Source: Lactarius indigo (Eukaryota > Basidiomycota > Agaricomycetes > Russulales > Russulaceae). Taken from it: 64,000 nt of DNA. The stretch is from the NCBI GenBank assembly GCA_025766275.1, contig JAFKAC010000054.1, forward strand, positions 310,001-374,000, written 5' to 3'. The position numbers and the translations under genes are program-made. Below the pieces are notes generated by a model. That model did not search any database. It was given only the letters and a program-made list of their open reading frames with translations, and was not told where the DNA came from. Each line of letters begins with the position of its first letter. Position 1 is the first letter of the stretch. Below, piece after piece: positions 21,401 to 30,690 of this stretch.

Positions 21401-22157
21401 CAACCAGTGGCTGGAACAGTACCTGCACTTCTTCTGCAATGGACGACAGACAGATTGGGTAGACTGGCTTCCCTCTGCCCAGTTTGCACACAATAGCTGG
21501 CCAAACGCCGCCACATGCCACACCCCATTCGAACTCCTTATGGGACACACTCCTCGTACCCCTGGTGCCCATCTAACCAACCTGGTTGCCCCATCTGTCA
21601 ATGAGCGCCTCACTGCAATTTCAGACTTATGTGTGCTGGCACATCAGGGCATCACGGCAGCCCAGGAGCTAACCACCAGAATCCCTACGTCCTTTGTACC
21701 CTACAAAGAAGGCGACCTCGTTTGGCTGGAGGCAAAGAACCTTACCACGTCACACCCCACCGCTAAACTTGCACCCAAACGCTATGGTCCGTTCCCCATT
21801 TCTAAGGTCATTTCCCACGTCGTCTACCAACTGGCGCTTCCGTCGACATGGAAGATCCATAATGTCTTCCATGCGTCCCTCCTACTCCCCTACCACAAAA
21901 CTGCCGAGCATGGCCCGAACTTCTCGCGACCAGCCCCTGATCTTATCAATGGGGAAGAAGAGTATGAGGTCAAGGAAATTCGTGACTCGCGGAGACAACG
22001 CCGCCAACTCCAGTACCTTGTTAAGTGGAAAGGGTACCCTGACGCAGATAACACCTGGGAACCCCACGGTAATCTCCACGCCCCTGACCTTGTCCAAGCG
22101 TTCCATGACATGCATCTGGACGCCATTCGACTTGGTGACGTGGAAGTCACCCCTTAG
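18450..22157 (+). pseudogene. pol: Element B pol with four in-frame stops
   Basis: A single continuous frame, -1 to gag, interrupted by TGA 18631, TAG 18822, TGA 19962 and TGA 21078. All domains are otherwise clear: protease (LVDSGATENFI), RT (FFFIKKKDGKLRPVQDYR, DYMDDILIT), RNase H (EVDASAFATGG, YDIHDRELLAV), integrase HHCC (H...H near 20886-20910, CAACQ), and the DD35E core (TMDFITKLP, TDRDPRF, DGQSERSNQ). An intact chromodomain (YLVKWKGYPDADNTWEP) ends it. TAG 18822 replaces a Gln codon kept in element I, so a C-to-T change explains it. The protein would not be made without readthrough. Confidence 0.9.
20861..20876 (+). promoter_or_regulatory. Candidate central polypurine tract in B integrase
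   Basis: TAGGAGGGGGGTAATT encodes R-R-G-V-I before the HHCC head. It mirrors the B 3' tract GAACGGGGGTAA (22157-22168). Confidence 0.4.
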
Positions 22158-22168
22158 AACGGGGGTAA

Positions 22169-22572
22169 TGTCATGAACGCCTCATGTTCTTCTGTTCTTC
22201 CTCCTCCCTTCTTTTTCTCCTTCGCTTCTTTGACTTGCTGGCATCTGCTTTGCTGGCACCCGCTTTGCTGGCACTTGCCTCGTTGGCATTGTACTGCCTC
22301 GCTGGCATCCCCGAACGCTAGCTATATAAACCCTGTAGTATACTCTGTATTTCCTTAGCTTTGGCTTCGTCAATATACTGTCTAGTCCCCTCAGTACTTT
22401 CCTTTCATCTCTATTACAGCCCTCTTCTCTGAAGCCTTGTTGCCTTGAGCTATATCAAGGAACACCCATCAGACTTAGACGCCGTTCTGCCCAGCAGCGG
22501 GTCGACTCAGTATCCTTTGCCTAAGGTAGGACCTGTTACAGACCAGACGCACGCCCCGACAGTGGCGTGACA
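22169..22572 (+). repeat. 3' LTR of element B
   Basis: A 404-bp copy with no difference from 16306-16709 that I can see, preceded by the polypurine tract CGGGGGTAA and followed by GTACG. Confidence 0.96.
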
Positions 22573-22577
22573 GTACG

Positions 22578-22596
22578 GTCCCTCGGAACTGTAACA
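22578..22596 (+). repeat. 3' LTR of element A, terminal part
   Basis: GTCCCTCGGAACTGTAACA matches the last bases of the A 5' LTR and is followed by the A target duplication GTGTG. Confidence 0.9.
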
Positions 22597-22601
22597 GTGT
22601 G

Positions 22602-23103
22602 CAATGACTCCTAAGGTCTTCTATATAAACCCCTATGCTGAGGTCTGAAAGGTCTGAAAGGCACTCCTGCAGCTTCATACCTAGTCACTGAGGTTGGACA
22701 CTGGACAACCTCCCTGGCCTAAGTCCAACACTTGGAGTTGAGTTGCTAATGGACCAGTGCTAGGGCCTGAGTTCAAAGGTCATGTGCCACTGGGCCAACT
22801 AGTAAGGCATGAAGGGTTATTGTTATGCCCTACCAGGGGCATGGGTTCTAAAGGTTCTCAGTCACACAGGTATTAAGTGAAGATGTCTGTTGTCTTATTG
22901 CTATGAAATACAATGCCTTGTTCTCTTTACACACTCTCCTTTGTCCTGTCGTAGAACAATGTGTCCCTTGAACTTTGTGATATTCTGTTACTTACCTTGT
23001 TGTTACAATACAGACTCTGACTCATGATCATATGACTCATGGCTGGTTATGACTATGGCCCAACAGTAGTATTAGTCATGGACTCTTATATCGTATCAGT
23101 CAG
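22602..23103. repeat. LTR fragments (H and F families) and unassigned DNA
   Basis: 22602-22820 holds a TATATAAA box near 22621 but no recognised family. 22821-22918 matches the reverse complement of the end of solo LTR H (TGTTATGCCCTACCAGGGGC, then GGTTCTAAAGGTTCT and TCTTATTGCTATGAAATAC), truncated. 22919-23000 is unassigned. 23001-23103 matches the first ~100 bp of the F-family LTR, then stops abruptly at the G LTR. All of it is CpG-poor. Confidence 0.6.
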
Positions 23104-23663
23104 CTTCTTTCTTTACTTTACCTTTCCATCCCTGACATCCCACAAGACCTGTACAATAACACAGACTTTACAATTACCTGGTTCCTATCACACACCCTGC
23201 TTATCAGCGATCTCTTGTGATAAAGCTTGACATGTGCTAGTTTCCATCCCATTCCCACTCACATGTGAACCCATGTGATTTGCCCTTGTTCCATATACTG
23301 TTGTGCTTTGTTCTCCCTGTGTGTCTCCCTTTATCCCTCAATCTGGCAATGGTGCCATCTGTTTGCAGCAACCATACAGCCTTACCCATATTTAAACCTA
23401 GCACTACCTAGCTTGTACAGTAGACTAGACTTCTTGTGTAATAACTACACTCATCTAACACGGAACACCTCTGCGCTTTTCCCTGTCTTGTGAACCCCAT
23501 TCTGCTAGGTTTTCACGCCTTAGCCCTTCTCTATAGTCCAAGTGACTTACATCCTTGTGACTCTTATGCACCATTCTACTGAAGTCAAGCCTTCGAGCTT
23601 GTACTCTCGTGTCTTGACTAACTTGGTACAGGTCATACCTAATGCCCCTGTAGTGGCGTTACA
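23104..23663 (+). repeat. Truncated 5' LTR of element G
   Basis: Similar to the C LTR from about its base 23 to its end (GCCCCTGTAGTGGCGTTACA). Substitutions are concentrated at former CpG sites. Confidence 0.85.
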
Positions 23664-24347
23664 CCCATGGCACAATTCATGCACAATTCATGGACAAACA
23701 CCACAACCAAACACCCTCCATTCACACTCCTTATGGGGTGGGAACCTCATACAACATGGATCCCCAAACTGTCAAGTTGTCCCACAGTGGATCAACGATT
23801 AGAAGAATTGCTGGTCCTTAGACAGCATGCCCAGGACAGCATCAGGCATGCACAACACCTCATGGCACAGCGAGGCAAAATGGGGTTCACACCTTATCAA
23901 CAAGGGGACTATGTATGGTTAGAAGGAACAACCTCCACACCTTCTATCCCACAAGCAAACTTGCCCCCAAAAGATACAGACCCTTTAAAATAACAAAGGT
24001 TCTTTCAGATGTTTCTTATGAGCTCGAACTTCCCACATCATGGAAGATTCACCCTGTATTTCATACAAACCTTCTCACACTGTATAAGGAGATGGAGATG
24101 CACGGAACAAACTTCACCTGGCCTCCACCTGACCTTATCAATGGAGAAGAAGAATATGAAGTGGAGTGAATTGAAGACACCCAGGAATGAGGCTGAGGGT
24201 GCAAACTCCACTTCCTGGTAAAGTGGAAGGGATTCCCCACAAGTGACAACACATGGGAACCTGTGACCAATCTAACACACACCAAGGACACAATTAGAGA
24301 CTACTATTGTTCACACCCATCCGCCACAAGGGCTGGACGAAAGATAT
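23664..24347 (+). pseudogene. Element G integrase C-terminus and chromodomain
   Basis: Begins at the codons matching C position about 8884 (AQFxHNSW). It keeps the RLEELLVLRQHAQDS helix, QQGDYVWLEG and WKIHPVFH modules, and the chromodomain ([18 protein letters not shown]). It is broken by a frame change near 23920 and TGAs near 24167 and 24188. Ends at TAA 24345. Confidence 0.85.
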
Positions 24348-24389
24348 AAAGAGAACACCCTCAATCAAACCCTTTAGCAGCACAACACC

Positions 24390-25830
24390 ATGGCTACCAC
24401 CCCAGTCCCTGACACAACCCTCGTCAATGTCCTCAACGTGGATCCCCAACTCACTGCCCTCTTCAATGGTGAAACCATCGCTGTCACCAACCTGTCATTC
24501 ACCATCCCTGGAATCCCTCGATTGTCGCCACCACCACCATCCACAGACTCTCCCCGGTCTACTGTGACCATCAACCCAGTACCCATCATCCCCTGCTCCC
24601 CTGAACAAGAACCAGGGGAACTCATGCCATCTACACCCAAGGAAGGCCAATACTCACCAACTCCCCCTCCTCATCAAAACCCTACACCATCACCTGAGGC
24701 ACCTGTACCATCACCGACACCCTCGACACCACCACCCCCACTAGAATCCCCTCCTACACCACTCACCCCCATCTGAGTTCACACCCCCATCAACTACAAC
24801 AGACCCAACACCCCTAGCGAAGAAACTGATGACCCAGGTGCCCCCTTCTTCCCAAACACCCCCGGCTTGCCCAAGTACTACCCATTGCAAATCCCACTAC
24901 CTGAGGGTGGATTCCACATTGCAAAGTACATCTACTATCGCAAAGGATTCACCAAGGTAGTGGGAACAATGCGGCAAGAACACCCTCACTATGGCAAAAC
25001 CATCTACCTGTCTACTCTGTGTCCCAACATCTCTGCTCCCCCATTCACTGCAGAGCAACTCCAGTTCTTTGATCCAAACGACATCCACACCTGTGCTCTG
25101 GACAAAACCCTGATTGAGCTTAACTCCCCACACCTCACTGCCAAAATAACTCAATTACACACAGGACTTGTGGCTCTGAAGGAGCTGGATGAAAAACACG
25201 AGAAGCGAGAAGAGGATGCCTGAAAACTCAGAGCAGACCAGCTCATGGTGGACCTAATGCTAGCCAGTACAAAAAGATGTTTGCAGTATGCAGGAGCCCT
25301 CACCACCATCGCTGACAAGTATGCTCATCTCACTGCACTCCCTGCTCCACAACACCATTCCCACTATGCCATCCCCTTTTCCCCCAGACATGGTGGACCA
25401 GTCAAGTTTCCTTGACTCATCGACAGACCCTGCTGACGATGGTGTTACCAGTGTAATAGTCCTCACCACCTCGTATGTGACTGCCCCATGAGACCAAGGC
25501 CAGCCTGCCAACATTGTCAAAGCCAGGAGCACCAATCGTATCAGTGTATCTTCTATCGTGCAGAGATGGTCACCGAGGTGATTACCATGCAACAAGCAGA
25601 AGAATGGATATGTCAGGAGATGTCCCCTGATGAAACCACCTCCTTCACTGTGCCCTCCCCACCAACCACTGCAGCTGCCACTCAGGGAAGGTGGTATGGG
25701 CGATGCTTCTGTTCCAATGCTAATCACGACGAGATCCATTGTCCACAATACAAGATGTGTCGCAAGTGTGGTGCATGGGGTCCCTTCCTTTTCCTCCGCA
25801 CTCACTACTGCCCCACAGATATGGTGGGAT
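24390..25830 (+). pseudogene. Element G ORF3, decayed
   Basis: Starts at ATG 24390 (MATTPVPDTTLVN), aligned to C ORF3. It has the Pro-rich region, the YYPLQIPLPEGG...YIYYRKG block, the helical segment, and knuckles CYQCNSPHHLVCDC, CQHCQSQEHQSYQC, CGRCF-type and CRKCG...HYC. Interruptions in the single frame include TGA 24774, 25221, 25413 and 25431, each at a codon that is Arg in C. Near 25820 the C-like sequence gives way to a minisatellite. Confidence 0.85.
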
Positions 25831-26010
25831 GGAGTACACATGGCGTGTCTGCAACATCACCATCCACTTCTCAATCCAATGCATGCTCTGGCACTTGGTG
25901 CACACATGGCATGTCTCCCATGTCACCATCCACTTCTCAATCCAATGCACACTCTGGCACTCAACGCACAATGTGGCACGTCTCCCATGTCACCATCCAC
26001 TTCTTGTCTG
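25831..26010 (+). repeat. Minisatellite of ~68-bp units
   Basis: About 2.7 tandem units share CACATGGCGTGTCT/CATGGCATGTCT, then CACCATCCACTTCTCAATCC and TGCxCxCTCTGGCAC. It directly follows G ORF3. Confidence 0.75.
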
Positions 26011-26439
26011 ACCCTTGACTCCCCAATCTCAACCATCACCCCTTCCACTCAACCTGCACTACCCATTGTGCCTACAGCAACAGATGGCAGCAACACACCC
26101 ACCATGCATGAGGATCAGGGTCCCATGATGTCTGGTGCCCCCAAAGGTCTGCCAGGACCATCCAATACTCAACATGCTGCTGTGACAACTGGTGGCCCTG
26201 ACACAGAGATGTCCATAGTACATCTACTATCATCCCACCTGCATTCTATGTGACTAACAACACACTTTCACAAAGATTATCCCAAACCCACTGTATGTCT
26301 CTGCAACCCCACACACCCCATTTTTCTAACTTGATTCCCAGCACCAGCATCATCTAGAAGACTCCTGTCCCAACTACCCCTCCAGTACTGCTGTTGGAAG
26401 ATGCCAACATCCAAACCCAGGAAGGTATGCCCTTTATGC

Positions 26440-27640
26440 TATCACAACAGTTACCAACCACACCCTGCTAGAACCTGCTCCCCATCCCAACTCAGCTGGC
26501 ACAAACGATGACACATGGATGATGGACACAATGGCAAGCACCCCTGACCAAGCTTCAGAAGGTGCACTGTCAACTGCCACCAATGGCATCCCTGCAAAGC
26601 CTAGCCCCCAATGCAAGTCCACCAACACAACTGACAATGTGCCAATGACACTTGTTATGATCCGACGCTTCGGACCTAAGTCACAAGTATGTCTCCACCC
26701 TGCCTTCCCCTTTCTGTACTATACCTTGTTACCAAAGGAGCTACTGTTACTAGTGGCGCTGTTTCTTTGATCCGAACTTCTGGTTACTCCGTTTAGTCTC
26801 TTTGATATTGTGTGGACTTGTGTTCATGTTGTTTGGAACCCTGTCCTATATAAACCTGTACCATAGACCGTAGGAAGCCAGACTTGGCTTCGTTTGCAAT
26901 CTAGCAACCTTGCCTCCATACTTTGGTGTGATCTCGCCCTATCCCTCTCTTCTTGTGCATCCCCTACCTCAGTCCCTAACCAGGACACTTCGAAGTCTTT
27001 GCAGTTGAACTATATCAACGTGTTACACCTGTTATACTCTGTGCACTAGCAAGATCAAGTGTAGAGAAGTGTTAAACACTTCGGACGAGGAGTCCTACAT
27101 TACAGAGTAGTGCTGCACCTTGTGCCACACTTTTATCACTCGTATTTCATAGCAATAAGACAGCAGAGGTCTTCGCTTGATACTTGTGAGATTCAGAACC
27201 TTTAGAACCAACGCCCCTGCTAGGGCGTAACAACACTGATGGACACAGTGACAATTGCTCCAATGCCTGGAGCAGTGTTGACTGGTGATGCCTCGGAGGC
27301 AACCAGCAAGACTGATAAGAGCACCTCAAAGACCAAGATAAAGAAAGCAGGCATCATGTGCCCTGGAAAGAGCACAACTGCAAGGTAGGTATTAGGATCA
27401 TTTCAATCACTTGTCCTAACACAGCCCCATAGGAACCTCTATGCAATCAACTTCCTCAAGGACCATCAAGTGACATGCAACGAGTTTGTGAAGATATGAA
27501 ACAAGTTGGACAAAGATACCTGCATAGTAAGTCATTCATTTCTCACCTGACACAATCTAACCCAATTATATCTACAGACATATACCTGGTGCAAACTCAA
27601 GGTGATGAAGAAGAAAACTGCTGGCTCAATGCCAGCTTGA
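26440..27640 (+). pseudogene. Spliced host gene remnant split by solo LTR H
   Basis: Removing LTR H and one ACACT restores a continuous frame (N-V-P-M-T-L-M-D-T-V...). That frame runs from a Ser/Thr/Pro-rich stretch into K-T-K-I-K-K-A-G-I-M-C-P-G-K-S-T-T-A-R. GT-AG introns at 27385-27432 (48 bp) and 27527-27577 (51 bp) join this to NLYAINFLKDHQVTCNEF, then TYTWCKLKVMKKKTAG and TGA 27638. Exon 2 has one TGA near 27498 where TGG (Trp) would fit. The 5' limit is uncertain. I do not recognise the family. It is the only clearly spliced coding sequence in the window and is probably dead. Confidence 0.5.
26653..27232 (+). mobile_element. Solo LTR H
   Basis: A 580-bp LTR (TGTTATGATC...GGGCGTAACA) flanked by perfect ACACT (26648-26652 and 27233-27237). 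It has a TATATAAA box near 26847. No internal region is left, so LTR-LTR recombination is likely. A reverse fragment of the same family is at 22821-22918. Confidence 0.9.
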
Positions 27641-28097
27641 AGACCTCACTGGAGCCTCAGTTGAATTGGTAGTTTCTTGGTAGTGTAGAATGATTTCTTT
27701 TGTTGTGTACTGCAGTAGAATGGACTCAGCTCAACTGAACTCAATGTAATTCAATTCTCCACATTTGTGCATGGTTCAACAACATTCAGTAAGATTCAAT
27801 GGATATCAATAAGATTCAATAGGTGAAATCAATTGTTGTGCAATTGCATGCAACAAATATCAATTATTTACAACACACAAATGAATCTGATTGGATATAG
27901 TCTGGAAAGTTGAATTTGATTGAATCAATTCAATTAAATTAAATCCTATCCTGTTTTGTTCATCAGGGTTTTGACTGGGTTTCAAGGGGGATATCAAGGG
28001 AGAACATCAGGGAAGGAGCTGCTGACTAAGCATAATTGTAGAAACAGAAACGGAAACAGAAATAAATATATGGACTATGTATAATGAGAGTTGATAT
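27641..28097. other. AT-rich spacer
   Basis: Low-complexity sequence with repeated TCAATTCAAT and AACTCAAT words. No gene signal is seen. Confidence 0.4.
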
Positions 28098-28213
28098 ATG
28101 TGGTCAATATGGGTACCAAAAAGGTGCCATGTATATCATTTCTCATTATATGCAGTTGATACAGGCACTGAAAAGGTGCCATGTATAATGAGATATGATA
28201 TACATGGTCAATA
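28098..28213. repeat. Decayed copies of the hairpin unit
   Basis: Degenerate versions of the unit found intact at 28326-28555, such as GGTGCCATGTATAATGAGAT and ATATACATGG. They differ from GCCGCGTATAATGAGAT and ATATACGCGG mainly by CG to TG/CA. Confidence 0.6.
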
Positions 28214-28698
28214 TATAAACATGGGCGTCGAAAGTTCATCTGCATCAGCAGATAGGTCGTGTTTGTACTTGAAATATATGTTTTATTGTATTCCGAGTAG
28301 CATGGTATATTCTGGGAGCCCAAACCGGCCGCGTATAATGAGATACGATATACGCGGCACCTTTTGGGTTCCGATATTTCCCAAACTGGCCGCGTATAAT
28401 GAGATGCAATATACGCGGCACCTTTTGGGTGTCCATATCGACCGCGTATAATTGATCTCATTATACGCGGTCGATATGGACACCCAAAAGGTGCCGCGTA
28501 TATTGCATCTCATTATACGCGGCCAGTTTGGGAAATATCGGAACCCAAAAGGTGCCGCGTATATCGTATCTCATTATACGCGGCCGGTTTGGGCTCCCAG
28601 AATATACCATGCTACTCGGAATACAATAAAACATATATTTCAAGTACAAACACGACCTATCTGCTGATGCAGATGAACTTTCGACGCCCATGTTTATA
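28214..28698. repeat. Perfect 239-bp inverted repeat of hairpin units
   Basis: Arms 28214-28452 and 28460-28698 are exact reverse complements around a 7-nt spacer TGATCTC (28453-28459). Each arm contains units that are hairpins themselves: GCCGCGTATA, an 11-nt loop, then TATACGCGGC, spaced by CACCTTTTGGGT. The two arms translate to the same peptide on opposite strands, which is an artefact of symmetry. Its nature is unknown; it could be a fold-back element, a gene-conversion product or an assembly foldback. Confidence 0.9.
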
Positions 28699-28719
28699 CA
28701 TCCTATATATGAGGGACTA

Positions 28720-29445
28720 TATTGGATCTCAAATGGAGAGATTAAACCCATAAACCCACCATTAACCCTTTACCGAATTAGCTTTTACCTCCCTACAATG
28801 CGGTTCTGGGTAGTCACGTGACCTAGGCGCTTAATCGGCCCTGAAACTATTACGTGTCCGGCGCTAGTCCGGACCGGAACGGAGTAAGCGGATTTCCCCG
28901 ACGGTGTGCCTTACGGTCTAGACTATCTTCCCCATTCGGGTCTAGCCCCTAGGGGTTAGATCACGATCGGTGTGCCTTGTGCCGGCACTAGGAGAGGTTA
29001 TGGGGAATCCCCAGGGACAGGAACAGGGGACAGGCGCTCCGCGCCTGTCGGCATGTGCGTAACGAATTAATCTCCATGGGAAGATCTTACCCCTTTGTAT
29101 TCGCCGCGATGCCCCCCGTTTCTCACCGGAAGGTACGGCAAACTTATTCTATCCCTATGCAGAATGGCTTAGCATGGCCTGTATGTTTAGAACGTTTGAA
29201 CAGCGCTTGCAGACCCCTTCGGGGTCTGCTGTAGTTAAGTGTTGTTTCCCAGTTGACCCCCACTTAGATCCTCTAGCAAACCGAGCGTTAGCGAGAGGAA
29301 GGTATTAGTAATCGAAAGGAAGCCCTGATGAGCATAAAAAGCGAAAGGGTCGGGACTGGATAGCCTCCACTCCCCTTGGCTCCTTTCGCCCCTCTCATCA
29401 GTTCTCAACAAAACCTCGCTTCGCTCGGTTTTGTTTCGAATTTGA
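28720..29445. other. Possible nuclear copy of mitochondrial DNA
   Basis: GC-rich palindromes with short loops are typical of fungal mitochondrial spacers: GACAGGCGC-TCCG-type near 29030, AGACCCCTTCGGGGTCT near 29213, and AAACCTCGCTTCGCTCGG-type at 29409-29433. CpGs are intact, unlike the sequence to the left. No gene is recognised in it. It abuts the broken 3' end of element D. The call rests on style alone. Confidence 0.35.
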
Positions 29446-30690
29446 CCACCCTAAGCGATCTACTGCGTGTCCGAGCATGGCAAGCCATGTGCAATACATG
29501 CGAGCGTGGGTGTGAGTCGTGGGGACATGGCAAACTCTGCGAGTCGCGCATTTGGTGTGGGGTATGCGACATTCGAACGAGAGATGCTGTTCGTTGTCGC
29601 AGTGACTGCATGCGGGCAAACCGCGTCAGTTGTGGCATGACGCTCATCGATCTTCTTCGGCAACCTTGCTGGTGATGGACGTTTCGTCGTGAAGTGTTGG
29701 GAATTGAGTATGTTGTGAAATCTGTGCGGTCTGAGTGTAAGTACGTAGGGGTTGACGAGGTGGGACGGGCAACGCGATTGCCGACCCAATAATTGGGACG
29801 CGATGGTGGTCGAGGCGTCTGTCGGTGTTGTTCATACGAATGGTGGCAAACGGTAACAGCGTGGGCACGGGGTTGGACAGATATGGACTCAAGCGTGAGG
29901 CTGCGCGAGCGTTGGCCAGACGTTGGTCTATTTCTTCGGCTTCGGAGCTCCACTCGCTCCAAGTGCGCTCCGTTTCCTTCATGCACGCAACGAGTTGATC
30001 GCGCCTGGTGAGGGATGTGCGGAGGCGGTAGACGTCTGTGCTAACTCCTGGGTCAGCAAGCAGATACAGAGCTTGATCAACCTCGTTTCGTGCAGGGTGG
30101 TCGGCACGAAACAAGTCTCTGGTGTCCGGGGGGTCAGAAGGGAGACTAGGGTCCGTGCGATGCTTAGCGAACAAGGGACCATAGTAGATGGGTTGGTTCC
30201 GTCCTTCTGTGGCGATGACTACTGGCCGATCTCGCTGGTCAATGAGGAACTGAACGAACGGGGCACGTCCTTGCGTTCCATTGGCAAGGGGTATCTCCAT
30301 GATATAGTCGTTAGTAGGGAGCGTTATGGTCCAGTGACGGTCTGGTCGTTCGATGTTAGTCAGGAGGGGTTGGGGTCGGTCCGTGCCTTGTGGGTTTACA
30401 GGATGCGGTGGTAGCTGGTGGTGAGTTGGCGTCGCTGGAGTTGGGTTAGTAATACGAAGAGCGAGGGAAGGCACAACCGGTGATGGTGAGGCTAGGCGAG
30501 GTATGTCGCGTGCTGGCAACAGAGGTGACTGTGGCCCTTCCCAAGGTGCAGTTTCTTCTTCCTGCGCAATCTGTTCCAGCGCCTCTCTCAGTAGTCGTTG
30601 TCGTCGATTAGTTTGAGCTTGTGAGTGTCGGTGGTGCATACCCTGCGGAGTGATATAGGTGCTGAGGCCCCACATGTCTTCACGAGATCA
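29446..30690 (-). pseudogene. Element D ORF3, fused to pol frame
   Basis: Begins after the TGA at 30688-30690 (SREDMWGLSTYI). It contains a glutamine/glutamate-rich helix, a proline-rich linker and a block TLPTNDYIMEIPLANGTQ. Also present are IATEGRNQPIYYGPLF, D-L-F-R-A-D-H-P, LLADPGVSTDVYRLRTS, and a zinc knuckle CSHCDNEQHLSFEC near 29575-29616. TGA codons at 29644 and about 29623 interrupt the frame just before the knuckle. The same blocks appear in A. The end is lost at the junction with the mitochondrial-like segment. Confidence 0.75.

Larger units (their letters stand above)
16306..22572 (+). mobile_element. Element B: Ty3/gypsy retrotransposon with stop codons
   Basis: A 6.27-kb element with two 404-bp LTRs that look identical, flanked by GTACG (16301-16305 and 22573-22577). 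It has gag and pol but no ORF3: pol ends 11 nt before the 3' LTR. One stop in gag and four in pol (TGA, TGA, TAG, TGA, TGA) break otherwise well-preserved proteins. Element I (44950-48775) is an old copy of the same family. Confidence 0.96.
1244..22596 (+). mobile_element. Element A: old Ty3/gypsy retrotransposon, twice interrupted
   Basis: The element is bounded by TGTCA...TAACA LTRs of about 404 bp and flanked by a perfect 5-bp target duplication GTGTG (1239-1243 and 22597-22601). Element C (3789-11660) is inserted in its internal region and element B (16306-22572) in its 3' LTR. Without them it is about 7.2 kb. Order: LTR, gag, protease, RT, RNase H, integrase, chromodomain-like tail, ORF3, LTR. 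It is CpG-poor and has many in-frame stops and several frameshifts, so it is dead. D and J are relatives. Confidence 0.93.
23104..26010 (+). mobile_element. Element G: old, internally deleted C-family copy
   Basis: A C-type LTR lacking its first ~20 bp (23104-23663) is joined directly to the C-terminal part of integrase, then a chromodomain, then ORF3. Gag, protease, RT, RNase H and most of integrase are missing, and no 3' LTR is seen. CpGs are largely replaced by TG/CA. The stops are mainly TGA where C has CGA. Confidence 0.85.

Noticed and set aside
28326..28560. Possible CRISPR-like repeats
   Set aside because: The units are palindromic hairpins in opposite orientation with no unique spacers, and the genome is eukaryotic.
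28245..28667. Two identical 63-71 residue ORFs on opposite strands
   Set aside because: They are the two arms of the perfect inverted repeat read symmetrically, not genes.
28741..28780. AACCC-rich stretch resembling telomere repeats
   Set aside because: Only scattered AACCC words with no regular TTAGGG period.
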